A stretch of DNA of 64,000 nucleotides, taken from NCBI GenBank assembly GCA_016791265.1, contig JAEUMY010000009.1:57925-121924 (forward strand), written 5' to 3'. This document shows, in pieces, positions 27,706 to 38,755 of this stretch. Position 1 is the first letter of the stretch. Each line of letters opens with the position of its first letter. Origin of the DNA: Betaproteobacteria bacterium. GTDB taxonomy: Bacteria > Pseudomonadota > Gammaproteobacteria > Burkholderiales > Usitatibacteraceae. A program made the translations under genes and the position numbers. The notes beneath the pieces are model-generated. The model saw only the letters and a list, made by a program, of their open reading frames with translations. It did no database searches and was not told the DNA's origin.

Positions 27706-29739
27706 ATGAAGACGTTCCCGAATTTATTGGGGGCGCTGGCCTGCAGCGTCCCGCTGTGGATTGCGATGCCCACCCGCGCCGACGACGCGCAAGCCTTGCG
27801 CACCGCAATTGCCGCCGAGCGCGCGCGCGCGCCGGCGCGGCAGTATTCGCGCACCGCGTTCGAGGTCTCGCGCGCGCTGCAGTCGGTGCGACTGTCGCCC
27901 GACGGCCGCCAAGTCGCCTACCTGCGCCAGCTTGGCCAGCAACGCAGCCTGTGGGTGCTACCGACCACGGGCGGCCACGCGCGGCAACTGCTGCCGCGCA
28001 CCGAAGCGGACGAGTTGTACTGGTCGCGCGATGGCCGCTGGCTGTTCGCCAAGGCACGGCGCTCGTTGGCGACCTTGGCGATCGAAGGCCGCGACGGCGT
28101 CCGCATCGCCCTCGACAACCCGCGCGGCATGCTGCGGGTCGATCCTTCGCAACCGGCGGCTGTGGTGTTGCGCGAGCGCGTGCGCACGCCCTCCGGCGAA
28201 CGCTGGCGGGTGGTGCGCCGGGATGCCCGCGGCCAGCGCACGCCGCTGTGGGAAGACGAACGCTACATCCACGACGTGGCCCTGGATGCGCGGGGCCGGC
28301 TGGTGGCGCTGATGCGTTTCGATGGCGACCACGACGCGCTGTATCGCGTCGACGGCAACGGCCGCTTGCGCGAAGCGCTGCGCTGGACCACCATCCGCGA
28401 CCAAGCCGGGCTGCTGGCCGCCACCCCGGAAGGCGATCTGTTGCTGGACGGCGACGTGGGCGGCAACTTCCGCCGCGTGCTGCGGCTTGATCGCGGCAAC
28501 GTCCTGCGCACCGTGCATGCGGATCCGCGCGGTGAAGCCGATCTCGATCGGGTGGTGCTTGATCCGGCCACGCAGCAGCCGGCGGTGGTGAGCTATCGCA
28601 GCACGGTGGCCACGACCCACGGACTTGGCGCCGCACAGGCGCAGGTGGCGGCGATCACCAGGCAATTCCCGGGCCGCGACATCGGCATCACTATCGGCAA
28701 CGGCCCCGGCGCCGCATGGCTGGTGTCCGAACGTGCCAGCACGCTGCGCGATGCGCGTTGGCATCTGTACGACCCGCGCAGCGGCCGCCTCCGCCCCATC
28801 CTCGAACAGGAGGCGAAGGGTTCGCCACCGCCGCCGGAAACGGCGCTGGCGCGCAAGTTGCCGTTCGCCTACCGCGCGTCCGATGGCATGCGCGTGCATG
28901 GGTTCCTTCTGTTGCCGCCGGGCCTTGATACGGCGCGTGTGCCGCTGGTCGCGCTCGTGCATGGCGGACCGATCAACCATTTTCGCACCGACTACGACAG
29001 CATCGCCCAGTTGCTTGCCAATCGCGGCTATGCGGTATTCCAGTCCAATTTCCGCGGCTCCACTGGGCTTGGCCGCGACTATGCGCTGTCGCCGCGCGGC
29101 GACTACGGCAACGGCCGCGTGCAGCAGGACATCGTCGAGGGCGTGCGCTGGCTGTTGGCGCAGGGCATCGGCGATCCGCAGCGCGTCGGCATCGCCGGGC
29201 ATTCATTTGGCGGTTATTCGGCCCTGCTCGGCGTGACCTTCCAGCCCGACCTGTTCAAGGTCGGCGTGGCGGGCGCGCCGCCGGCGGACCTGGGCTGGTC
29301 GATGCGCCGGCTGCACGAGTTCGGCAACCAGGGTGCGGGCGCGGAACGTTCGCTGGCAGTCACCATGCGCCTGCTCGGGCTGGATCTCGACAAGCCGGAG
29401 AGTTACGCCCACTTGCGCGCGCAGTCGCCGCTGGCCAATGCCGGCAAGCTGCGACGTCCGGTGCTGCTGATCGCGGGCGGCGAGGATCGCACGGTGCCGA
29501 TCCGCGAAGTGATCCACTACGCCGCGATGCTGCGCCACCTCGGCAAAGACGTCAGTCTTTATGTCGAGCCGGATGGCGGCCATTCGCCCACCGAGCCGCT
29601 GCCGCGCGACGCCTATGTCTACCTAATGGAAGAGATGTTGCATCGCCACCTCGGCGGCGCCAAGCCGGAATCGCCCAGCCCCGCGCTGCACGCTCACCTC
29701 AAGTCGGCCTTGCGCATCGTTGGCAAGGGCGCTCCCTGA
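27706..29739 (+). CDS. Secreted S9-family prolyl-oligopeptidase-like peptidase
   Basis: 677 residues with a signal peptide (cleavage near MPTRADDA). The N-terminal part is a beta-propeller (repeats such as VRLSPDGRQVAYL and YWSRDGRWLFAKA). The C-terminal alpha/beta-hydrolase has LVHGGPINHF, the nucleophile Ser in GIAGHSFGGYSALLG, the Asp in IAGGEDRTVP and the His in PDGGHSPTE. Likely an acyl-peptide hydrolase or dipeptidyl peptidase acting outside the cytoplasm. It closes the GntR/ABC operon. I chose the ATG at 27706, just before the signal peptide. Confidence 0.9.
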   Translation: MKTFPNLLGALACSVPLWIAMPTRADDAQALRTAIAAERARAPARQYSRTAFEVSRALQSVRLSPDGRQVAYLRQLGQQRSLWVLPTTGGHARQLLPRTEADELYWSRDGRWLFAKARRSLATLAIEGRDGVRIALDNPRGMLRVDPSQPAAVVLRERVRTPSGERWRVVRRDARGQRTPLWEDERYIHDVALDARGRLVALMRFDGDHDALYRVDGNGRLREALRWTTIRDQAGLLAATPEGDLLLDGDVGGNFRRVLRLDRGNVLRTVHADPRGEADLDRVVLDPATQQPAVVSYRSTVATTHGLGAAQAQVAAITRQFPGRDIGITIGNGPGAAWLVSERASTLRDARWHLYDPRSGRLRPILEQEAKGSPPPPETALARKLPFAYRASDGMRVHGFLLLPPGLDTARVPLVALVHGGPINHFRTDYDSIAQLLANRGYAVFQSNFRGSTGLGRDYALSPRGDYGNGRVQQDIVEGVRWLLAQGIGDPQRVGIAGHSFGGYSALLGVTFQPDLFKVGVAGAPPADLGWSMRRLHEFGNQGAGAERSLAVTMRLLGLDLDKPESYAHLRAQSPLANAGKLRRPVLLIAGGEDRTVPIREVIHYAAMLRHLGKDVSLYVEPDGGHSPTEPLPRDAYVYLMEEMLHRHLGGAKPESPSPALHAHLKSALRIVGKGAP

Positions 29740-29755
29740 CAAAGAGATTCAGGCC

Positions 29756-30031
29756 ATGCTGGAGAGATACTCCGAGGCATCGAAAATGTTCTATGACGGC
29801 AAACCCGAGGCGGTCAATGCGCTTTGGTCGCACTCGGACGGCGTGACGCTCTATCGGGCGCGGCAGGCTGCGCACGCACACCCGACGCTGGCTTCGCACA
29901 TGGCGAATATTCGCAAGTGGCTGGCCGACCCCCGCGGCGCTCGAATCGTCCGCCCGCCGCGTGGGGGCGAGCTTGGCGCTCGCCGCCCAGGCGGCGCTGC
30001 TTTGCGAGTATTCGCAACCAGATCCGCATGA
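29756..30031 (+). pseudogene. Chimeric remnant: SnoaL-like N-terminus fused to AidB C-terminus
   Basis: The first 30-odd codons (MLERYSEASKMFYDGKPEAV, then NALWSHSDGVTLY) look like the start of a SnoaL/NTF2-like enzyme. From about 29855 the frame reads AHPTLASHMANIRKWLADP, matching the AidB C-terminus. After an extra C in a C-run near 29931 the match continues in another frame as SLALAAQAALLCEYSQPD. It marks an island boundary plus decay of a second AidB-like gene. Confidence 0.75.
29903..29914. repeat. Iterated palindrome GCGAATATTCGC
   Basis: Exact copy in the AidB-like remnant (ANIR); a degenerate copy GCGAGTATTCGC follows at 30004-30015. Both align with the two copies in intact aidB. Confidence 0.85.
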
Positions 30032-30034
30032 AAT

Positions 30035-30059
30035 AAAAAGGCCCCGCTTTCGCGGGGCC
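30035..30059 (-). terminator. Terminator of the EAL gene
   Basis: Read on the minus strand: GGCCCCGC, loop GAAA, GCGGGGCC, then five T. It lies about 60 bp beyond the stop at 30120. Confidence 0.85.
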
Positions 30060-30119
30060 CAGAACAAACCGCGTCAGGAGGTAACGCGGATTGCAGCTTC
30101 AAACAGTGTCTTGAGTCAG

Positions 30120-31514
30120 CTACGGCCGTCCGGCCGCCATGGATTCAGTGCCGCGCGAGCCGGGCTGGTGAACGTCCACGCACAGCACGCAGGGTTGGCC
30201 GTCCTGCACCACGCAGCACGACAGCGTGACGCACTCTTCATGCAGGGACACCGAGGGTGATGCGCGGGTGAGGCGCACGATGCCCGGCTCGGCCAGTGTG
30301 GCTCGCACCAGTTGCATCAACTGCCAACCTCGGACGCCGGGGCAATCCCGCGTCTGCACGTCGGCGGCGCTTACGTGCTTCACATTGAGCGCGCAGCCGA
30401 TGCGTTCACCCAGCGCGTTGTGGAGCGAGACGCGGAGCGCAAGCGAATCCCTGAGCAGCGCGTCGCAGGCCAGCGCGAAGCTGGTGCCACGCTCCATGGC
30501 CTCGGCCATGTTCTCCACCAGCCACGCGTACTCCCGCAAGGCGGGCGCCGCGCTGCTGCGATTCAAGGGCGTGCCCTGTTCCAGTTCGTCCACCAGTGCC
30601 GAGAGCATGTTGGTGGCCACGGCGCTGTCGAAGACGGCGGCCGAGGGTCGGGCGAAATAGAAGCCTTGCAGGAAATCGGCATCGGTTTCCAGCGCGATCA
30701 GCGCGTCTCGGCGCTCCTCGACGCCTTCGATGACGGCGGTGGCGCCGCACTCGTGGATCATGCGCACCATGTTGTGCAGCACGCGCCGGGCGCTGGGGTC
30801 CTGGGAGGCCGAACGCATCACCGAGCGGTCGATCTTCACAATGTCCGGCTCGAGACGCCACAGGCGGTCGAAGTTGGAGAACCCCACGCCGAAGTCATCC
30901 AGCGCGACGCGGCAGCCGAGGTGGCGATACAACTGCACGGCATCCTTGAGACGCGCCTCGTCCTCGACGCCGGTTTCCAGGATTTCGATGACCAGCCGCG
31001 AAGGATCGATCTGATAGTGGCGAATGAGGCCCGCGAACAACGACTCGTCGTGCAGATCGGCGCCGGCCGCCTCGGGATAGACGTTGAGATAAAGCAGCGG
31101 CGCCGCCGACGCGCCCATTTGGCTGAACGCGCGAATGTGCAGCGCGCGGGCCAGGAGATCCAGATGGTGGGTGTCGCCCGCGTCACGGGCCAGCGAAAAA
31201 AGCGTCTCGGGCGGCAGCGGCTGTCCGGCCATGTTGTGCCCCCGGATCAAGCCTTCATAGCCTTCCACGCGGCGCTCGTCGACATTGAGAATGGGCTGGA
31301 ACTGGCTCGAGACCGCCAACATGTGAAACGGAACGCTGGTGACACCGACATGCATCGGCACCTTGCGCACCACTTCATCCAGCAGGGACGGGCCGCTCCG
31401 CCGCGCGTGGGCGTCGGCGCTGTCGCGGCCGGACACCTGTCCGCCGGCGCCGCGTTCCTGATGAAGTCTGAACTGTCGTTGCATGACACACCCCGAAACA
31501 AGAGAGGTGCGCAT
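30120..31514 (-). CDS. EAL-domain protein (cyclic-di-GMP phosphodiesterase)
   Basis: 464 residues. The EAL motif is EGLIRG, with the metal- and substrate-binding residues otherwise kept: Asn in YLNVYPE, Glu in EILETG, DDFG in ALDDFGVGFSNFDR, Lys in DIVKIDRS, Glu in VIEGVEE and Gln in DFLQGFYFARP. It should hydrolyse c-di-GMP, although Ala-to-Gly in EAL may alter activity. No membrane segment. The C-terminal 150 residues resemble a small-molecule sensor domain. Start uncertain (another Met lies 10 codons in). Confidence 0.88.
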   Translation of the reverse strand: MRTSLVSGCVMQRQFRLHQERGAGGQVSGRDSADAHARRSGPSLLDEVVRKVPMHVGVTSVPFHMLAVSSQFQPILNVDERRVEGYEGLIRGHNMAGQPLPPETLFSLARDAGDTHHLDLLARALHIRAFSQMGASAAPLLYLNVYPEAAGADLHDESLFAGLIRHYQIDPSRLVIEILETGVEDEARLKDAVQLYRHLGCRVALDDFGVGFSNFDRLWRLEPDIVKIDRSVMRSASQDPSARRVLHNMVRMIHECGATAVIEGVEERRDALIALETDADFLQGFYFARPSAAVFDSAVATNMLSALVDELEQGTPLNRSSAAPALREYAWLVENMAEAMERGTSFALACDALLRDSLALRVSLHNALGERIGCALNVKHVSAADVQTRDCPGVRGWQLMQLVRATLAEPGIVRLTRASPSVSLHEECVTLSCCVVQDGQPCVLCVDVHQPGSRGTESMAAGRP

Positions 31515-31742
31515 TGTTGAAAGGGGCGGTTACCCGTCCATTACGGTCAAGCCGACGTGGGTTACGGTTGTAATCCTGCGCGCGACAGGTGCAGCGAAAC
31601 GGCAATCTGCCGCGCCGTCAGTGGCGCGCGAATGCCAGACAAATCATCGACTTGGCTGAAGACATTGCGATGCGCTCAAGACGGTCGTTGAAATGCAAAC
31701 GAATGTGTCCAACGCGTCAGCCGCAGCATGGAGAGGCCGCAT

Positions 31743-34244
<2,502 letters not shown>

Positions 34245-34404
34245 GCGCGGATTCTAGGCTGATCGAGCGGAGCGCAACACCGGGTGTCCGGCAGCCTCGC
34301 CACCCGGCGCGCGCACATGAATACGGGATTCCCCGGCTTTCGCGATGCTGCGATTCTGGTTTATCGTGCGGCACATCAGTCAGGCGTCGGATCCAAACAA
34401 GAAC

Positions 34405-35136
34405 ATGGCCAAACGCATTCTCGTAGTCGATGACGACCCCGCCATCCGTGATCTCGTCCGGGACTACCTGACTGAGCACGGCATCGAGGTGCTGGCCGCG
34501 TCCGGCGGGCACGAGATGGGCCGGATTCTGGAATCCGAGACCGTGGACCTGGTGGTGCTGGATGTGAAGATGCCCGGCGAAGACGGCTTCAATCTCGCGC
34601 GCATGCTCCGCGCGCGGTCCACGCTCCCCATCATCATGCTCACCGGCCAAGGCCATGAAGTCGACCGCGTGCTGGGGCTGGAGCTGGGCGCGGACGACTA
34701 CGTCACCAAGCCCTTCAGTCCGCGCGAGCTGCTGGCGCGCATCCGTGCAGTCTTGCGCCGGCATGATCTGGCCGCGGTCACGCCGGCCGCATCGCCCTCG
34801 GGCAGCTTCGCCGAGCCGCGCAACTATCGCTTCGCCGGCTGGTCGCTCGCCACCGGTACGCGCAAGCTCAGCACACCCGCTGGCGAAAAGGTCGAGCTCA
34901 CCAATGGCGAATATTCGCTGCTGGTCACGTTCCTCCGGGCGCCCCGCGCCATCCTCACCCGCGACCAGTTGCTGGAGGGCAGCCGGTTGCATGCCGACAT
35001 CTACGACCGGTCCATCGATGTGCAAATACTGCGTCTGAGGCGCAAAATCGAAGAGAACCCCAATGAGCCGCGCCTGATCCGCACCGAGCGCGGCGCGGGC
35101 TACTTCTTCGATGCGGATGTGACCACGACGACTTGA
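34405..35136 (+). CDS. OmpR-family response regulator
   Basis: 243 residues from MAKRILVVDDDPAIR. The receiver has the acidic pair in VVDDDP, the phospho-acceptor Asp in LVVLDVKMPGEDG and Lys in YVTKPF. The winged-helix domain ends with LRRKIEENPNEPRLIRTERG. It is divergent from the MASE1 hybrid kinase and overlaps the SulP gene by TTGA, so it may control that transporter. A palindrome copy encodes EYS in the normally conserved E-Y/F-x-L-L helix. Confidence 0.93.
   Translation: MAKRILVVDDDPAIRDLVRDYLTEHGIEVLAASGGHEMGRILESETVDLVVLDVKMPGEDGFNLARMLRARSTLPIIMLTGQGHEVDRVLGLELGADDYVTKPFSPRELLARIRAVLRRHDLAAVTPAASPSGSFAEPRNYRFAGWSLATGTRKLSTPAGEKVELTNGEYSLLVTFLRAPRAILTRDQLLEGSRLHADIYDRSIDVQILRLRRKIEENPNEPRLIRTERGAGYFFDADVTTTT
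34907..34918. repeat. Iterated palindrome GCGAATATTCGC
   Basis: Exact copy in the response-regulator gene, read as EYS. Confidence 0.85.
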
Positions 35137-36860
35137 ACGCCCGGCACCTTCCGTCCTTTTCTTTCCGCCCGCGCCTGCTGGACAGTCTCAAGCACTACAC
35201 GCGCGCCGATCTCGCCGCCGACATTCCGGCTGGCATCACCGTGGGCATCGTCGCCCTGCCGCTGGCGCTCGCCTTCGGCATCGCTTCAGGCGTGCGTCCC
35301 GAACAAGGTCTCATGGCCGCCATCATCGGCGGCTTCATCGTCTCGGCCCTCGGCGGATCGAAGGTGCAGATCGGCGGGCCGGCCGGCGCCTTCGTGGCGC
35401 TGATGTACGCCATCGCCGAGAAATATGGTGTGGCCAATCTCCTCATCGCCACCATCATGGCGGGTGTGCTGCTCTTTGCGATGGGGGCACTGAAGCTGGG
35501 CAATCTGGTGCGCTTCATTCCCGTCTCCATCATCATCGGCTTCACCGCCGGCATCGCCGTCATCATCGGGCTGTCGCAAGTGAAGGACATCCTGGGCCTC
35601 GCCATCGACAAGATGCCGTCCAACTTCTTCTCGCAGCTTTCCACGCTCGGGAAGAGCCTGCACACCGTCAATCCCGCCGCGGTGATGATCGCGCTGTCGT
35701 CCTTCCTGCTCATCCTGCTCTGGCCGGTGGCGTACAAGGAGAACGCGAGCCGCTGGCGGCGCATCGTGGCCAAGCTGCCGTCGACGCTCATCGTGCTCAT
35801 CGTGCCCGCCGTGGTGGTCTGGTTCTTCGACATCCGGGTGGAGACGATCGGCAGCAAGTTCGGTGCGCTGCCGCAGGGCCTGCCCATGCCGCGGATACCG
35901 AGCTTCGACTGGGCCACGGCGCAGAACCTGGTCGCACCCACCCTTGCCATCGCGTTGCTGGCCGCCATTGAATCGCTGCTCTGCGCGCGCATGGCCGATG
36001 GCATGATCGACGACCGCCACGATCCCAACCAGGAACTCATGGCGCAGGGCATCGCCAACTTCTTTTCGCCCTGGTTTGGCGGCATCGCCGTCACCGGCAC
36101 CATCGCCCGCACCGTCACGAATATTCGCACCGGCGGGCGGACCCCCGTGGCGGGCATGGTGCATGCGTTGGTGCTGCTCATCGTGCTGGTCGCCGCCGCG
36201 CCGCTGGCCGCGCACATCCCGCTGGCCGCGCTCGCCGCCATCCTGCTCTGGGTCGCCTTCAACATGGTCGATTGGGGTGAGTTCGCGCGTTTGAAGCAGT
36301 TCTCGCTGTTTTATCGGGTGACGCTCATCTCCACCTTCCTGCTCACGGTGATTTTCGATCTCGTGGTCGCGGTCGAAGTGGGGCTCGTGCTCTCGAGTTT
36401 GTTTTTCATCTACCGCATCTCCACACTCACCAAAGTGGACGAGGTCGCGCTGCCGCCCGAAACCACCGCGTTGCCCGACGGCCGCCGAGTGGGCGCGTGG
36501 ACGCTGTATGGCTCGCTTTTCTTCGGCTCCGTCACCAAGCTGGAGAACCTGCTCGATCCCGGCCGCAAACTGCCCGACATCGTCATCCTCGAAATGGATC
36601 ACGTCATCAATCTCGACACCACCGGTCTCGATGCGCTGAAGTCGCTGCTGAAGTCGCAACGCAAGCACGGGGGCGAGCTCATCATCGCCGGCGCGCAAGC
36701 GCAGCCGCTTTCGTTGATGAATCGTGACGGTTTCGCCGACACGCTGGGCGCTGGCAATGTGGTGAAGTCGATGAATGCCGCGCTCACTCGCGCCGAGGAG
36801 ATGGCGACGGCGGCCGCGCCTGCGCGACACGTGAGCCCGGATGCGGCGGAGGGCGCGTGA
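35133..36860 (+). CDS. SulP-family anion transporter with STAS domain
   Basis: 575 residues from a TTG that overlaps the regulator stop. About 10-12 membrane helices: GITVGIVALPLALAFGIASG, GGSKVQIGGPAGAFV and PNQELMAQGIANFFSPWFGG are SulP signatures. The C-terminal STAS domain contains EMDHVINLDTTGLDALKSLL. Family members move sulfate, bicarbonate or C4-dicarboxylates; the substrate is not clear here. Coupled with the response regulator. Confidence 0.92.
   Translation: MNARHLPSFSFRPRLLDSLKHYTRADLAADIPAGITVGIVALPLALAFGIASGVRPEQGLMAAIIGGFIVSALGGSKVQIGGPAGAFVALMYAIAEKYGVANLLIATIMAGVLLFAMGALKLGNLVRFIPVSIIIGFTAGIAVIIGLSQVKDILGLAIDKMPSNFFSQLSTLGKSLHTVNPAAVMIALSSFLLILLWPVAYKENASRWRRIVAKLPSTLIVLIVPAVVVWFFDIRVETIGSKFGALPQGLPMPRIPSFDWATAQNLVAPTLAIALLAAIESLLCARMADGMIDDRHDPNQELMAQGIANFFSPWFGGIAVTGTIARTVTNIRTGGRTPVAGMVHALVLLIVLVAAAPLAAHIPLAALAAILLWVAFNMVDWGEFARLKQFSLFYRVTLISTFLLTVIFDLVVAVEVGLVLSSLFFIYRISTLTKVDEVALPPETTALPDGRRVGAWTLYGSLFFGSVTKLENLLDPGRKLPDIVILEMDHVINLDTTGLDALKSLLKSQRKHGGELIIAGAQAQPLSLMNRDGFADTLGAGNVVKSMNAALTRAEEMATAAAPARHVSPDAAEGA
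36117..36128. repeat. Iterated palindrome, near copy (ACGAATATTCGC)
   Basis: Eleven of 12 bases match; in the SulP gene, read as TNIR. Confidence 0.7.
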
Positions 36861-36868
36861 GGCGCATT

Positions 36869-36880
36869 GCGAATATTCGC
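36869..36880. repeat. Iterated palindrome GCGAATATTCGC
   Basis: Exact copy 8 bp after the SulP stop codon, intergenic. Confidence 0.85.
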
Positions 36881-37041
36881 AAGCGTCGGGTGGCAGCGGC
36901 CCTGTCGTCATCAACAGGCTGCCTTGGCACGCAGTCCATCATCGAGACCGCACGCTCCCCGGCCGCCGCATGGAGGCGTCTCGCCGTGACTTCGGCCGGA
37001 ACAAGCGGGTCGCCAACGTCCAAGGCGCTTCGGCGCCGCCC

Positions 37042-37446
37042 ATGAAGTCCCGCGACATCCGCGAATCCATTCTCGCCATGCTGGTGCTGGTCGCGCCGGT
37101 GGCGCTGTGGTTGTCCGTTGACGAAGCGCTGCTGACGGCGCTCGCGTTCGCCGCGCTCGGGATCGGTGTCGCGGGTGTGCTCGCATCGCGGAAATACCTT
37201 GGCCGGGTCAGGCGGCTGATTCGCGCGCTGCCCGAGGCGTCCGCGCCTTCCTCGCCAACCCCGGCATCGACCCTGCCGCTGCCCGCGATGGAGCGGAAGC
37301 TCCTCGGCATTCACGACCTGGCCCACCCGGTGCGGGTCAAGCGAAAGCTGGAGAGCCGCGCGGCGCTCATCGTGTCCATCGCGATGGGCTTCGCAGTCTG
37401 TGGCTTGATCGGGTTCATCACGCTCGTCGTGATCCACGCGGACTGA
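37042..37446 (+). CDS. Small membrane protein of unknown function
   Basis: 134 residues from MKSRDIRESILAMLVLVAP. Two closely spaced membrane helices near residues 10-50 and one at the C-terminus (ALIVSIAMGFAVCGLIGFIT), joined by a charged cytoplasmic loop. The frame is open upstream to 36841, but that part is unlike a protein. No family recognised. Confidence 0.65.
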   Translation: MKSRDIRESILAMLVLVAPVALWLSVDEALLTALAFAALGIGVAGVLASRKYLGRVRRLIRALPEASAPSSPTPASTLPLPAMERKLLGIHDLAHPVRVKRKLESRAALIVSIAMGFAVCGLIGFITLVVIHAD

Positions 37447-37565
37447 ACGCACACACGCACCCGATCCCGCGGGTTCAGCGTGAACAGCCGCGCTTTGTCA
37501 AGTGATGGATTCACTTTGCACGCGCGCCGGTTTCTCATATCGTGTCGGAAAGCGCTCGAATCCCC

Positions 37566-38666
37566 ATGACCCGCCCAGACCTTTCGCCCGATGCCGCAGC
37601 CCCGAGCGCCGACAACGCGCTGATCCTGCTCGCGCGCGAGGCGGCGGACATCGCGGTGGCGGGCGACATCAAGCGCGGGCTCGCGCTGGCGCTGGACGCG
37701 ATCCGGCGCGCGCGCGATGCGGGCGACACGCGGGCGGAGATGGAGGCGCTGAACGCGGCGGCGCGCTGCCACAGTCTGCGCAACGACTCGATCAATGCGC
37801 TCGCGGCGGGCATCGACGCCGCCGCCCTGGCCCGGCGGCTGGGCGACGGCGCGGCGCTGGGCCATGCGCTCTGCGCCATCGCCAACACCGCGTTCACCCT
37901 GAGGCTTTTGGAAGAGTGCGAGCCGTTCATCGTGCATGCTATCGAGGAGGGCGTGCGTCACGCCGATGCCGATCTCGAGGCCCGCGCCCGCCAGTCCTAC
38001 GGCGTGCTGCTGGGCGACCTCAAGCGATTCGACGAGGCGCGCGCCCAACTGGCGTTGGCGGTCGAAGTCGCCCGGCGCGATGGCCGGCCCGCGCTGTTGC
38101 TTCGGGTGGAGGGCAACCTCGCCAATGTCGCCCGCAAAGAGGTGCGCCACCATGCCGCCACCGGCGATGGCGCGCGCCTCAATCAGGCCGGCGCGGCCGC
38201 ATTGGCGGAGGCGGCGCTGATACTGGAGCGCGCCCGCACGCTGAACGTGCCCTCGGTGGAAATGAACATGACGCACTTCATCGCCGAAGTGCGCGCGTTG
38301 ATGGGCGAACTCGACGTCGGCATTCACGAGACCAGCCGCGCGATGGACATGGCGCAGCAACTCCGCTACGCCTCCAATCAGCCGCCGATGGCGCTGAACC
38401 TGGGCCGCATGCTGCGCGATCAGGGTCGATTGACGGAGTCGATCGCGGCGATTCAGCGCGGGCTGGATGCGGCGGAGAATTTGCGCCCCACGTTCCGTAT
38501 CGCGGAACTTTGCGAAGCGATGGCGGCCACGGAGTCGGCGTGTGGCGACACGGCCAAGGCCGAGACCTGGCAGAAGCGCGCCCTGCAGGAACGAGCGCAG
38601 TTCGAGACTGGGCGTCAGGTCGCCGCCGGATTCCTCGCGCGGCTTGGCAAGGAGTTGGCGCTCTAG
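37566..38666 (+). CDS. TPR-like repeat protein
   Basis: 366 residues from the ATG at 37566 (GGAAAG lies before it; a GTG eight codons upstream is possible). Almost wholly alpha-helical with Ala-rich helix pairs of TPR type, for example ALALDAIRRARDAGDTRAEM, SYGVLLGDLKRFDEARAQLA and MALNLGRMLRDQGRLTESIA. Similar repeats often form the sensory part of cyclase proteins, but no output domain follows here. Probably a cytosolic scaffold. Confidence 0.7.
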   Translation: MTRPDLSPDAAAPSADNALILLAREAADIAVAGDIKRGLALALDAIRRARDAGDTRAEMEALNAAARCHSLRNDSINALAAGIDAAALARRLGDGAALGHALCAIANTAFTLRLLEECEPFIVHAIEEGVRHADADLEARARQSYGVLLGDLKRFDEARAQLALAVEVARRDGRPALLLRVEGNLANVARKEVRHHAATGDGARLNQAGAAALAEAALILERARTLNVPSVEMNMTHFIAEVRALMGELDVGIHETSRAMDMAQQLRYASNQPPMALNLGRMLRDQGRLTESIAAIQRGLDAAENLRPTFRIAELCEAMAATESACGDTAKAETWQKRALQERAQFETGRQVAAGFLARLGKELAL

Positions 38667-38687
38667 CGGGCTGCTCCGGACAGGACT

Positions 38688-38699
38688 GCGAATATTCGC
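38688..38699. repeat. Iterated palindrome GCGAATATTCGC
   Basis: Exact copy between the TPR gene and the following terminator, directly beside its A-run. Confidence 0.85.
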
Positions 38700-38739
38700 A
38701 AAAAAAAGACCGGACGCACCCAGGGTGATGCGTCCGGTC
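38700..38739 (-). terminator. Terminator of the large secreted-protein gene
   Basis: Read on the minus strand: GACCGGACGCA, 10-base loop, TGCGTCCGGTC, then a run of eight T. Stop of the gene is at 38756. Confidence 0.9.
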
Positions 38740-38755
38740 ACCACGCAACCGATGC

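Larger units (their letters stand above)
24400..29855 (+). mobile_element. Probable acquired island: GntR / ABC / permease / S9 peptidase
   Basis: Four tightly linked plus-strand genes, resembling sets known from Xanthomonadaceae such as Lysobacter (family knowledge, not searched). It has no copy of the 12-bp palindrome, although neighbours on both sides do. Its right edge runs into a truncated SnoaL-like reading frame fused to an AidB fragment. No integrase or direct repeats were seen, so transfer is inferred. Confidence 0.5.

Noticed and set aside
30120..31514. EAL protein as a degenerate, inactive domain
   Set aside because: EAL reads EGL, but the other metal and substrate residues (N, E, DDFG, K, E, Q) are kept, so activity is plausible.
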